DNA from: Rhodospirillales bacterium
Lineage (GTDB): Bacteria; Pseudomonadota; Alphaproteobacteria; Acetobacterales; Acetobacteraceae
Direction of reading: 5' to 3'
DNA: 64,000 nt
Assembly (NCBI GenBank): GCA_025352565.1
Contig: JANXTF010000095.1
Span: 20,513-84,512, forward strand
A program made the position numbers and the translations under genes. Shown here in pieces: positions 17,939 to 26,295 of the stretch (positions within the stretch are counted from its first letter, which is position 1; every line of letters begins with the position of its first letter). The notes under the pieces are model-generated. The model was not told the DNA's origin. It worked only from the letters and a program-made list of their open reading frames with translations, and did not search any database.

Positions 17939-18547
17939 ATGTTCCGCCGCACCGCCCTGCTCGCCTCCCTCTCGCTGTTCTCCGCCGGCCTCGCTTCGGC
18001 GGGCGCGTTCGCGCAGTCGCCGCCGGTTCGCGTGCGCGGGACCGCCGAGGCGGTTTCGGCGGACATGCTGACGGTCGCCATGCGCGAGGGCAGCAAGCTG
18101 GAGATCAAGCTGACCCAGCCGCTTGCCGTGGTGACGCTGCAACGCGTGGCGGTGGCCGACATCGAGCCGGGCGCCTTCATGGCCATCGTGAGCAAGCCCG
18201 GCACCGATAACCTCGAGGCGGTTTCGGTGACTTATTTTCCGCCCGGCGCCCCGGTGCCGCGCGAAGGCCAATTCCCGTGGGATCTCCCCAATACCACGAT
18301 GACCAACGCCGCCGTGTCGGGAGCCGTGACCTCGGCCGCCGGAGACGAGGTCGCGCTCGCGTTCAGGGGCCGAACCGCCAAGCTGACCATCCCGCCCGGC
18401 ACGCCGGTGGTGACGCAGGTTCCGGGACAGGTCGCCGACCTGAGGCCGGGCGTGCCGGTGTTCCTGTTCGCGACCAAGGCCGCCGACGGGTCGCTGTCGG
18501 CGGCGCGGATCACGGTGGGCAAGGATGGGGTGAACCCGGCGTCCTGA
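17939..18547 (+). CDS. Secreted protein of unknown function
   Basis: A 202-residue protein with a Sec signal peptide (FRRTALLASLSLFSAGLASAGAFAQ). The mature part is beta-rich and appears to hold two similar small domains: RVRGTAEAVSADMLTVAMREG and VSGAVTSAAGDEVALAFRGR, each followed by a segment resembling an OB-like barrel. A longer in-frame GTG start exists upstream; the ATG at 17939 was chosen because it gives a proper signal peptide. It follows the acyltransferase by 59 bases. Family not recognised. Confidence 0.72.
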   Translation: MFRRTALLASLSLFSAGLASAGAFAQSPPVRVRGTAEAVSADMLTVAMREGSKLEIKLTQPLAVVTLQRVAVADIEPGAFMAIVSKPGTDNLEAVSVTYFPPGAPVPREGQFPWDLPNTTMTNAAVSGAVTSAAGDEVALAFRGRTAKLTIPPGTPVVTQVPGQVADLRPGVPVFLFATKAADGSLSAARITVGKDGVNPAS

Positions 18548-18608
18548 ACGCCGGCGCGCCGCCCACCGGCACGCCGCCCACCGATGCGGCGTGTTCGATG
18601 ACGGGAAA

Positions 18609-20339
18609 TCACATCGTCAGGCGGCGCGTGGCGTACGCGTAAAGCGGGCGCCACAGCACGCGGTTGAAAGCCAGCACGAACATCGACATCACCACCACGC
18701 CGAGCACGATGCGCGGGAAATCGCCCGCATCGGTTGCCCGCGCGATGTAGGCACCCAGGCCATGGGCCTCCAGCTTGGTGTCGCCCCAGGTGGCGACCTC
18801 GGCCACGATCGCGGCATTCCACGATCCGCCGGACGCGGTGATGGCGCCGGTCACATAATACGGGAAGATGCCGGGCAGGATCACCTTGCGCCACCACAGC
18901 CAGCCGCTGACGTGGAAACTGTTGGCCGCCTCCCGCATGTCGCCGGGGAACGCCGAGGCGCCGGCGATCACGTTGAACAAGATGTACCATTGCGTGCCGA
19001 GGATCATCAGCGGCGTCAGCCAGATGTCGGCGCTGACGTGGAAATACACGATCAGGATCACGAAGATCGGAAACAGCAGGTTGGCCGGGAACGCCGCCAC
19101 GAACTGGGCCGCCACCTGGATGCGCCGCGCCCAGTCGGGCCGCAGGCCGATCCAGACGCCGATCGGCACCCAGATCAGGCTCGCCAGCGCGATCAGCACC
19201 ACCACGCGCAACAGCGTGATGCAGCCGAGCAGCAGCGCCTGACCGAGATCGGCGAGGCCCACGTCATGCGAATGGATGTAATCGACGATGCGCCACACGG
19301 CGGCGGCGGCCACCAGGGCAACGAGGCCCAGAAACACGACGTCGCCGAGCCGCGACGGGGTGCGCGCCACCTCGGCGCGGCGCGCGCGGACCGGCAGCGC
19401 CAGACGCAGGGTGCCGACCGTGCCGAGCACGTCGCCGAGCCGGTGGCCCATCACCCGCAGCACGCGGGTGCGGCGCAGCAGCTTCAGCACCCACGGGTCC
19501 TCGCCCTTGGCGCTGGCCACGATCTCGAAGCGAAACTTGGCCGACCACGCCACCAGCGGGCGGAACAGGAACTGGTCGTACAGCACGATCACCACCAGCA
19601 TCGCGACGATCGCGTAGAAGATCGCCGCGATGTCGCGCTTGTCGAGCGCCAGCGCCACGTACGAGCCGATGCCCGGCAGCTTCCAGCTCGCATCGCCCAG
19701 GGTGATCGCCTCGGACGCGACCACGAAGAACCAGCCGCCCGACATCGACAGCATCATGTTCCATACGAGGCCGGGCATGCCGAACGGCACTTCGAGGCGC
19801 CAGAAGCGCTGCCAGCCGGTGAGGCGGAAGCTTTTCGTCACCTCGTCCAGATCGGCCGGCAGCGTGGTCAGCGACTGGTAGAAGCTGAACGCCATGTTCC
19901 AGGCCTGGCTGGTGAAGATCGCGAAGATCGCGGCGAACTCCAGTCCCGCGACCTGGCCCGGGAACAGTCCCATGAAGAATGCCGTTGTGAACGACAGGAA
20001 GCCCAGGATCGGCACCGATTGCAGGATATCCAGCATCGGCACCATCACCAGCCCCGCGCGCCGGCTTTTGGCCGCCAAGGGGGCGAAGGTGAAGGTGAAC
20101 AGCAGCGATGCCGCCAGGGCCGCGAACATCCGCATGGTGGTCCGCAGCGCGTATTCCGGCAGGTTCAGCGGATCGAGGTCGACCGACGTGGCATTCGGCG
20201 CGTCGAGCGGCTTGAACGTGTCGGGCGTCACCTGCACGACGGCGATCAGGGCGCCGAACACGCAAAGCAGCGTCAGCAGGTCCCAGATGTTGGGCATGCG
20301 CCGGCCGGAGGCCAGGGCTGGAAAGGTGGTGGTCGACAT
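18609..20339 (-). CDS. Fused double ABC transporter permease (NitT/TauT-like)
   Basis: A 576-residue membrane protein with two binding-protein-dependent permease modules in one chain, about residues 60-300 and 340-576. Each half has an EAA-type coupling segment: the first around SFRLTGWQRFWRLEVPFGMPGLVWN, the second around NSFHVSGWLWWRKVILPGIFPY. Fused permeases of this kind normally work with an ATPase and a periplasmic binding protein of the nitrate/taurine class; neither is adjacent on this strand. It converges on the secreted-protein gene and its upstream region faces the lacI-type gene. Confidence 0.83.
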   Translation of the reverse strand: MSTTTFPALASGRRMPNIWDLLTLLCVFGALIAVVQVTPDTFKPLDAPNATSVDLDPLNLPEYALRTTMRMFAALAASLLFTFTFAPLAAKSRRAGLVMVPMLDILQSVPILGFLSFTTAFFMGLFPGQVAGLEFAAIFAIFTSQAWNMAFSFYQSLTTLPADLDEVTKSFRLTGWQRFWRLEVPFGMPGLVWNMMLSMSGGWFFVVASEAITLGDASWKLPGIGSYVALALDKRDIAAIFYAIVAMLVVIVLYDQFLFRPLVAWSAKFRFEIVASAKGEDPWVLKLLRRTRVLRVMGHRLGDVLGTVGTLRLALPVRARRAEVARTPSRLGDVVFLGLVALVAAAAVWRIVDYIHSHDVGLADLGQALLLGCITLLRVVVLIALASLIWVPIGVWIGLRPDWARRIQVAAQFVAAFPANLLFPIFVILIVYFHVSADIWLTPLMILGTQWYILFNVIAGASAFPGDMREAANSFHVSGWLWWRKVILPGIFPYYVTGAITASGGSWNAAIVAEVATWGDTKLEAHGLGAYIARATDAGDFPRIVLGVVVMSMFVLAFNRVLWRPLYAYATRRLTM

Positions 20340-20573
20340 CCGCGTCCCGTCCCTGGCTGGGGGTGCGAGCCCTTAAAGCTTATCCGTTGGCGGTTGTCAC
20401 CCGGCAGCGCGATTGCGGTTTGATGACGCCTGACAACAGCGCAATAGTGCCGTTTCCGCTCAACGGCGGCACTGTCGGGCTGACTTCGGAATCGTCAAGG
20501 GGTCGGCGGAGCATGCGCGCGGCAAAGGTGGGGTTGGCATGAGTGGTGATCGCGCGTGTCGCGTGGATTGGTG
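20340..20573. other. Gene-free region between divergent genes
   Basis: With the repeat that follows, this is a 283-base gap between the fused permease (minus) and the LacI regulator (plus). It holds an imperfect inverted repeat at about 20446-20473 (AGTGCCG paired with CGGCACT, plus GCCGTT with AACGGC). No convincing ORF or consensus promoter is visible. Confidence 0.5.
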
Positions 20574-20627
20574 CCGGCCCCTGTGGATGAACCGGCCCCT
20601 GTGTATGAACCGGCCCCTGTAGATGAA
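20574..20627. repeat. Three-copy 18-bp tandem repeat spanning a start codon
   Basis: Units 20574-20591, 20592-20609 and 20610-20627 share CCGGCCCCTGT, two variable bases and ATGAA; between-unit differences are confined to those two bases. Each unit contains an ATG; the third ATG (20623) is the start of the LacI-type gene. From the first ATG an 11-codon frame MNRPLCMNRPL ends in TAG directly before the regulator start. Confidence 0.88.
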
Positions 20628-21645
20628 GCTGTCGACCCCGTTGCCGCGGCGCCCCACCATCCACGACGTCGCCCGCGAAAGCGGCGTGTCGGTGGCGACC
20701 GTGTCCTATGCGCTGAACCGTCCGGAGCGGATCAGCGAGGGCCAGCGCCTGCGCGTGCTGGAGACGGTAGCGGCGCTGGGCTATCAGCCGAATCGGCTCG
20801 CGCAGGGTTTACGGCGCGGTCAGTCCCGGCTGGTCGGGATAAGCGTGCCGCACCTCACCAACGCGTATTTCGCCGAGCTGGTAAACTGCATCGAGAGTGT
20901 CGCCGGCCGCGACGGCTACGAGGTTCTGCAGGTTCTGCATCATCATCGCCCGACGGTAGAGCGTCTGCGGGTGGCAGCCCTGCTGGACCATCGCGTCTCC
21001 GGCCTGCTCATGGTGCCGAGCGAGCACCCGACCGCGACCCTCGACCTGGCCGCCGCCGCCATGGTTCCGACGGTGGTGTTGGACCGGCCGCTGCCCGACG
21101 CGCGGTTCGACCAGGTTACATTCGACAACCGAGCCGCCATGACCGAACTCGCTCGCCATCTGCTCGGCCTCGGTCATCGCCACATCGCCTTCGCAGTGAG
21201 CCATCCCGGCCTTGTCACCACCCGGCAGCGCATCGAGGCGCTGGGCCGCCTGGCTGCGGACGGCGCGCGTGTGACGCTGTTGCGGCAGGATGCCACCGAG
21301 GCGGCCTACCGGGCGCGGCTCGCTGCCGCCCTGGCGGGCAAAGCCGGCGCGACAGCGGTCATCGCCAGCAACACCCAGGTGGGCCTCTGGACCCTGCGTG
21401 GCCTGCAGGCGATGGGGGTGGACGTGCCCGCAGACGTGTCGCTGCTGGTGTTCGACCATCCGGACTGGGCAGACATCGTGAGGCCGCGCCTGTCCGTGGT
21501 GGACACCCCGGCCGCAGCCATGGCCGAAGCCGCATGGACGATGCTGTGTGCCCGCATGGCCGGCGAGACCGGACCGGCCAGAACCGTCGAGCTGCGCGCC
21601 AGCGTCCGCTTTGCCGAGTCCAGCGGCGCCGTGCGAGGATCTTGA
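20623..21645 (+). CDS. LacI-family transcriptional regulator
   Basis: A 340-residue repressor-type regulator. The N-terminal HTH is clear (PTIHDVARESGVSVATVSYALN, about residues 11-32) with the hinge region LGYQPNRLAQGLRRGQS, then a periplasmic-binding-like ligand domain (VGISVPHLTNAYFAELV; DVPADVSLLVFDHPDWADIVRPRLSVV in the last third). It sits just upstream of and co-directional with the sugar-acid dehydratase and ABC importer genes. A palindrome with a central CG overlaps the promoter between them, so local control is likely. The start codon lies inside a tandem repeat and no Shine-Dalgarno is visible. Confidence 0.92.
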   Translation: MKLSTPLPRRPTIHDVARESGVSVATVSYALNRPERISEGQRLRVLETVAALGYQPNRLAQGLRRGQSRLVGISVPHLTNAYFAELVNCIESVAGRDGYEVLQVLHHHRPTVERLRVAALLDHRVSGLLMVPSEHPTATLDLAAAAMVPTVVLDRPLPDARFDQVTFDNRAAMTELARHLLGLGHRHIAFAVSHPGLVTTRQRIEALGRLAADGARVTLLRQDATEAAYRARLAAALAGKAGATAVIASNTQVGLWTLRGLQAMGVDVPADVSLLVFDHPDWADIVRPRLSVVDTPAAAMAEAAWTMLCARMAGETGPARTVELRASVRFAESSGAVRGS

Positions 21646-21670
21646 CATAAAGCTCAGTTAAACGATTAAC
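21642..21670 (+). promoter_or_regulatory. Promoter with LacI-type operator
   Basis: A perfect -35 box TTGACA (21642-21647) overlaps the stop codon of the LacI-type gene. GTTAAACGATTAAC (21657-21670) is a palindrome (GTTAA-n-CG-n-TTAAC) with the central CG typical of LacI-family operators and lies where the -10 would be. Binding would block transcription of the downstream dehydratase/transporter operon. Confidence 0.7.
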
Positions 21671-21706
21671 ATGGTTTTGGCAGAGCCTGCCCGGGAGAAT
21701 GCCGGA

Positions 21707-22840
21707 ATGAGGATCGTAGAAATCGAGACTTCCAGTCACTGGGTCGACTGGTGCAACTGGATGTTCGTCAAGATCATCACCGACGAGGGCCTCGTGGGCT
21801 GGGGGGAGGCCTCGCTGCACGGTGGCCTCCGCAGCGTCGCCGTCGCGATCGAGGAGTTGGGCGAGCACCTGATCGGACAGGACCCGGCCGGGCCGGAAAA
21901 ACACTGGTCGAGGCTGAACAACGCCTGGCGCTGGCGCGGGGGCGCCGTCTATTCCACCGCCATGAGCGCGCTGGACCAGGCGTTGTGGGACATCGAGGGC
22001 AAGCGCCTCGGCGTGCCGGTGCATCGGCTGCTGGGCGGCGCGCACCGAACCCGGCTGCGGGTCTACGCAAGCCACTGGCTGCAGGGCGCCGATACGCCCG
22101 ACAAGGTTGCCGAGGGCGCGTGCGAAGCGGTGCGCCGCGGCTTCACCGCGTTCAAATGGAGCCCCCTCGATGGCGACCGGCTGCACGATGACGAAGCCGG
22201 CGAGATCCGCCGTGCCGCCGAGAAGATGGCTGCCGCCCGCGAGGCCGTCGGGCCTGACGTGGACATCTTCATCGAATGCAGCGAGCGGCTGTCGCCGCGC
22301 AGCGCGATCGCACTGGAGGACGCCCTCGCTCCCTACCGTCCCGGCTGGTTCGAGGAGCCGCTGCCCTTCGAGAACCCCGACGCCATGATTGCGCTCCAGA
22401 AATTGCTGCGCACGCCGATCGCCACCGGGGAACGACTCCTGAACCGCTTCGAATTCCGCCGTTTGATCGAGCACGGCGGGTGCCGCATCATCCAGCCCGA
22501 CATCATGCATGGCGGCGGCTTCACCGAACTTCGCAAGATCGCCGCCCTCGCCGACACCTATTTCATCCCAGTGGCACCGCATAATCCCGGCGGGCCCATT
22601 TGCACCGTCGCCTCGATGCACCTCGCCGCCGCGATACCGAACTTCTTCATCCTGGAGCAGATGGAGCCGCAGCGCGCGCTGCGGGACGCCTGTTCGACCG
22701 TGCCCATCCGGTTCGAGGACGGCTGCTTCGTCTTGCCCGAAACCCCGGGTCTCGGCCTGGAGCCGGACTTCGAGCGCCTGCGCGAGCTGTCGTTCCGGCC
22801 GCAGCCACGCCGCGAACGAAGCGGGTCGCTGTACAGCTGA
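21707..22840 (+). CDS. Enolase-superfamily (mandelate racemase/muconate lactonizing) sugar-acid dehydratase
   Basis: A 377-residue protein resembling D-galactonate dehydratase-type enzymes. The capping domain (EGLVGWGEASLHGG) is followed by the barrel. Putative metal ligands are Glu190 (IFIECSER), Glu216/217 (WFEEP) and Glu242 (ATGER), and the base is His292 (APHNPGG). In typical galactonate dehydratases the first metal position is Asp or Glu followed by a His two residues on; here that residue is Ser192. The ATG at 21707 follows GGGAG; an upstream ATG at 21671 would place the start against the operator. It heads the operon with the sugar ABC importer. Confidence 0.87.
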   Translation: MRIVEIETSSHWVDWCNWMFVKIITDEGLVGWGEASLHGGLRSVAVAIEELGEHLIGQDPAGPEKHWSRLNNAWRWRGGAVYSTAMSALDQALWDIEGKRLGVPVHRLLGGAHRTRLRVYASHWLQGADTPDKVAEGACEAVRRGFTAFKWSPLDGDRLHDDEAGEIRRAAEKMAAAREAVGPDVDIFIECSERLSPRSAIALEDALAPYRPGWFEEPLPFENPDAMIALQKLLRTPIATGERLLNRFEFRRLIEHGGCRIIQPDIMHGGGFTELRKIAALADTYFIPVAPHNPGGPICTVASMHLAAAIPNFFILEQMEPQRALRDACSTVPIRFEDGCFVLPETPGLGLEPDFERLRELSFRPQPRRERSGSLYS

Positions 22841-22863
22841 AACACTCAGGGAGGAAAATAACA

Positions 22864-24111
22864 ATGAATCGCCTTCTCGTATCGGTCGTCGTCGCCGCGC
22901 TCGCCCTCGCTGCTCCGCTTGCGCGGGCCGAGACCGTCACCATCCAGTGGCAGACCGCAAACCTGACCGAGCCGCAGTTCGAGCCGGTGTGGAAGGCGAT
23001 GATCGCGGCCTTCGAGGCAGCAAACCCGGACATCCATGTCGAGCCTGTGCTGGTGGCGCGAAAGGACGATTGGACCAAGTTCGTTACGTCGGCGCAGGCA
23101 CGGCGCGCCCCTTGCGTCGTGCAGACCGACCTCGCGACCGCCGCCTTCAACGGCTATCTGCTGCCGCTGGACGCGCTCTGGAATGCCGAACCGGACTCGC
23201 TTCGGGCGACCTACAGCCCCGACATCATGAGAGCGATGCACTGGAAGGGGCAGCTTTACGGCATACCGATCTGGGGCGGAGTGTTTGCCGAAATCTACAA
23301 CCGCGACATGCTGGCGGCCGCCGGCCTGGACCCCACCCACCTGCCCGCCACGGCGGCGGACTACGTCGACTGGTTGCGCCGCCTCACGAAACCAGGCCAG
23401 TGGGGGACTGCGGTGCTGGGCGGACCCACCGACACCACCACGCGGCTGCTGCTCACCTGGATCTGGGCGAATGGCGGCGAGGCGTTCAACGCGGACATGA
23501 CGAAGGCGACCTTCGCCGCTGACCCGAAGTCGCTGGAGGCGATCAAGGCGTATCTCGGGCTGGCCGCCCAGGGCCTTGCGGCGCCGTCGCCCAACACGAC
23601 CAACTACCTCGAACAGACGGTCCTGTTCGCCCAGGGCAGGATTGCCACCATGCGCAGCGCCTACTGGGCGATCGCCAAGGTGCTGGGCGACAACCCCGGA
23701 CTGGCCGGCAAGCTGGTCGTCGGCCCCGTGCCCGGCAACGGCGCTACCCTGGCCACGCTCTCCAGCGCCAGCATCGCGGCCTCGTGCAAGTACCCCAGCC
23801 AGGCCTGGGCGTTCATCAAGTTCCAGGCCGGGAAACATTGGGCGGTCGAACGTGCCCGGGTCTCCAACTGGATGCCGCTCCGCAACGACATGGCCGATGA
23901 TCCCGACATCGCCAAAGACCCGCAGCTCCAGCGCTTCCTGGAAATCGGCCGCACAGCGCGCAGCTACCCGCTGCCGCACCCGGCCTGGGCCGACATCGCC
24001 GGCACCGACATCGTGAAAGCCGTCCAGCGCGCGCTGCTCGACCCCGCGCGCACCGAGCAGATTTTTCGCGAACTCGACGCGATGCTGACCCGCAAGCTGA
24101 ACGATCTCTGA
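22864..24111 (+). CDS. Sugar-type ABC transporter substrate-binding protein (SBP family 1)
   Basis: A 415-residue periplasmic protein with a signal peptide cleaved near ARA-ET. Family-1 layout is clear: VTIQWQTANLTEPQFEPVWKAMIAAFEAANPDIHVEPV at the N-terminus, a GIPIWGGVFAEIYNRDML central segment, and WAFIKFQ near the C-terminus. AGGGAGGAAA precedes the ATG by a good distance. It follows the dehydratase by 23 bases and overlaps the first permease at TGATG. The probable cargo is a sugar or sugar acid (from context). Confidence 0.92.
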   Translation: MNRLLVSVVVAALALAAPLARAETVTIQWQTANLTEPQFEPVWKAMIAAFEAANPDIHVEPVLVARKDDWTKFVTSAQARRAPCVVQTDLATAAFNGYLLPLDALWNAEPDSLRATYSPDIMRAMHWKGQLYGIPIWGGVFAEIYNRDMLAAAGLDPTHLPATAADYVDWLRRLTKPGQWGTAVLGGPTDTTTRLLLTWIWANGGEAFNADMTKATFAADPKSLEAIKAYLGLAAQGLAAPSPNTTNYLEQTVLFAQGRIATMRSAYWAIAKVLGDNPGLAGKLVVGPVPGNGATLATLSSASIAASCKYPSQAWAFIKFQAGKHWAVERARVSNWMPLRNDMADDPDIAKDPQLQRFLEIGRTARSYPLPHPAWADIAGTDIVKAVQRALLDPARTEQIFRELDAMLTRKLNDL

Positions 24112-25013
24112 TGCCAGCCCGCGCGCCATGGGCGCAGCCCGGCCTTCGCCGCGAACGGTGGCACGGTCTGCTCTTTCTGGCCATTCCACTGCTGTATCTC
24201 GCCGGCGTCGTGCTGCTGCCGTTGATCCAGGCGGTGTACAGCAGCACGCTGCGTATCCGGGGCATGAATGCCAGCTTCGTCGGCCTGGGCAACTACGCGC
24301 GCGTGCTTGGCTCCGAGGTATTCTGGACGTCGATGGGCGTGTCGGTCCGCTTCACGATCGCCTGTGTCGCACTCCACATCGTGCTCGGCTTCGGTCTGGC
24401 GCTGCTGCTGGAGTCCGCAGGCCGCGCCCGGACGGCCCTGCGGCTGATCCTGATGACGCCCTGGATGGTAGCCCCTGCCATTGCGGCGACGATCTGGCTG
24501 TGGCTGTTCGAGCCCCATTTTGGCGTCCTCAACTACTTGCTGGGCCTCGTCGGCCTCAGCCAGGGTGGCCAGTCCTGGCTCGGCGAGCCCGGCACCGCCT
24601 TTGGCGCAGCCGTCCTGGTCGATGTCTGGCGCGGCACGCCCTTCGTCATGCTGCTGCTGAGCGCGGGGCTGCAGACGGTGCCGCGCGACCAGTACGAGGC
24701 AGCGATGCTCGACGGCGCCAACGCGCTCCAGCAGTTCCGCCACGTGACGCTGCCCAATGTCGCCTACATCGTGGCCGTCGCCGCCACGCTCGACACCATC
24801 AACACGGTCCGCCAGTTCGACATTGTCGCCGTGCTGACCGGTGGGGGCCCGGCCGGTGCGACCGAGGTGCTGCCCGTGCTGCTCTACAACACGGGCTTCC
24901 GCGCCAACGACCTAGGGGGGGCGGCCGCCATTGGCGTGCTCCTCCTTGTCGTGGTGCTGGCCCTGGTGGTCCTGCATGTGTCCATTACCGGACTGGACCG
25001 GACCCGGGCGTGA
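24111..25013 (+). CDS. Sugar ABC transporter permease (MalF/UgpA-like)
   Basis: A 300-residue membrane protein of the carbohydrate-uptake type 1 family with six predicted helices and the EAA coupling motif YEAAMLDGANALQQFRHVTLPNV. It starts at the ATG at 24111 inside the previous stop (TGATG) and overlaps the next permease by GTGA. Confidence 0.92.
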   Translation: MPARAPWAQPGLRRERWHGLLFLAIPLLYLAGVVLLPLIQAVYSSTLRIRGMNASFVGLGNYARVLGSEVFWTSMGVSVRFTIACVALHIVLGFGLALLLESAGRARTALRLILMTPWMVAPAIAATIWLWLFEPHFGVLNYLLGLVGLSQGGQSWLGEPGTAFGAAVLVDVWRGTPFVMLLLSAGLQTVPRDQYEAAMLDGANALQQFRHVTLPNVAYIVAVAATLDTINTVRQFDIVAVLTGGGPAGATEVLPVLLYNTGFRANDLGGAAAIGVLLLVVVLALVVLHVSITGLDRTRA

Positions 25014-25834
25014 CGCGCCCCTGGGCCATCCTCCGCTGGGCCGCGCTTGCGGTTGCCGTCGTCGTGGCGCTGTTCCCCTTCTACTGGATGCTGAACACGG
25101 CCCTGAAACCGCCCGCGGACGTGATGCGCTGGCCCCCGGAGTTCATCTCGCCGAACTGGTCGCTGGCGGGCTTCAGGACGGTGCTGACCGAGCGGCCGGT
25201 GCTGCGCTGGTTCGTCAACTCGGCCATCGTCGCCGCCGGGTCGACCCTGATCGCGACGTTCCTGGCGGCGCTGGCCTCATACGGCCTCACGCGGTTCCAC
25301 CTGCGCTTCAGCGGAGCGGTGATGGTCCTGCTGCTGTTCGCCAAGATGCTGCCCGAGACGCTGCTCGTGATCCCATATTTCCAAATGATGTCCGAACTGA
25401 ACCTGATTGACACCCATCTGGCGCTGATCCTGGTGTACTCCTCCTATTCGGTGCCGTTCGCGGTCTGGATGCTGGTCGGCTTCTTTCGCGCGATCCCGAT
25501 CGAGATCGACGAGGCGGCGATGATGGACGGCGCGTCCAGACTGACGGCGCTGCGTCGCGTGATCCTGCCACTGGCGGCGCCCGGCCTGGTGGCCGCCGGC
25601 CTATTCACGTTCCTGATGGCCTGGAACTCATATGTCTGGGCGCTTGTGCTGACGACCGATGCCCAACATTACGTGATGTCGGTGGGCGTCGCGACGATGA
25701 TCGGCGAATATCGTGTGCAATGGAATGAACTGATGGCCGCCGCGCTTATCGCCACCCTGCCGGTGCTCGGCCTCTGCGCCTTGCTTGATCGTCACCTGGC
25801 CAGCGGCCTGACCGCTGGCGCCGTCAAGGGCTGA
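25010..25834 (+). CDS. Sugar ABC transporter permease (MalG/UgpE-like)
   Basis: A 274-residue membrane protein with the MalG-type opening (VVALFPFYWMLNTALKP) and the EAA motif EIDEAAMMDGASRLTALRRVILPLAAPG. The GTG start at 25010 overlaps the previous stop. It closes the operon; no MsmK/UgpC-type ATPase follows, so the importer presumably borrows a shared ATPase encoded elsewhere, as is common in this family. Confidence 0.92.
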   Translation: MTRPWAILRWAALAVAVVVALFPFYWMLNTALKPPADVMRWPPEFISPNWSLAGFRTVLTERPVLRWFVNSAIVAAGSTLIATFLAALASYGLTRFHLRFSGAVMVLLLFAKMLPETLLVIPYFQMMSELNLIDTHLALILVYSSYSVPFAVWMLVGFFRAIPIEIDEAAMMDGASRLTALRRVILPLAAPGLVAAGLFTFLMAWNSYVWALVLTTDAQHYVMSVGVATMIGEYRVQWNELMAAALIATLPVLGLCALLDRHLASGLTAGAVKG

Positions 25835-25851
25835 GCGTAACGGGAGACGTT

Positions 25852-26295
25852 TTAGCCGTGCCCGGTGCTGCCGAAGCCGCCGGCGCCGCGTGCCGTGGCA
25901 TCGAGGTCGGCCTCGATCAGCACCGCGCGCGTCACCGGCGCCAGCACGGCCTGGGCGATCCGCATCCCGCGCTCGACCACGAAATTCTCGTGGCCGGCAT
26001 TCAGCAGGATGACGCCGATCTCGCCGCGGTAATCCTCGTCGATCGTGCCCGGCGCGTTGGCCAGCGTGATGCCGTGCTTGAGCGCCAGCCCCGAACGCGG
26101 GCGCACCTGCAATTCGTGGCCGGCCGGCAGCGCCATCCGCAGCCCGGTCGGGATCAGCGCGCGGCCGCCCGGCGGGATGGCGACGGGTCCGGCCACCGCC
26201 GCCACAAGGTCGAACCCGGCCGCCCCGTCGGTGGCATAGGCGGGGAGCGGCAGGCCGCGCGCGTGGGGCAGAAGCTGGACGCGGATATCGGGCAT
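25852..26295 (-). CDS. dut: Deoxyuridine triphosphatase
   Basis: A 147-residue trimeric dUTPase that hydrolyses dUTP to dUMP, keeping uracil out of DNA and feeding thymidylate synthesis. The five motifs are visible: [34 protein letters not shown] (with the catalytic Asp), ERGMRIAQ and the C-terminal [10 protein letters not shown]. The ATG at 26295 shares one base with the coaBC stop; a GTG one codon upstream would give a 4-base overlap. It converges on the sugar permease with a 17-base gap. Confidence 0.96.
   Translation of the reverse strand: MPDIRVQLLPHARGLPLPAYATDGAAGFDLVAAVAGPVAIPPGGRALIPTGLRMALPAGHELQVRPRSGLALKHGITLANAPGTIDEDYRGEIGVILLNAGHENFVVERGMRIAQAVLAPVTRAVLIEADLDATARGAGGFGSTGHG

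Noticed and set aside
18591..20423. A 610-codon plus-strand frame over the fused permease
   Set aside because: Translation is a His/Gln/Arg/Asp-rich shadow; the minus strand has two clear permease modules.
20446..20473. Inverted repeat AGTGCCG/CGGCACT as a LacI autoregulatory operator
   Set aside because: The arms are imperfectly nested and the sequence does not resemble the GTTAANCGNTTAAC site downstream of the same regulator.
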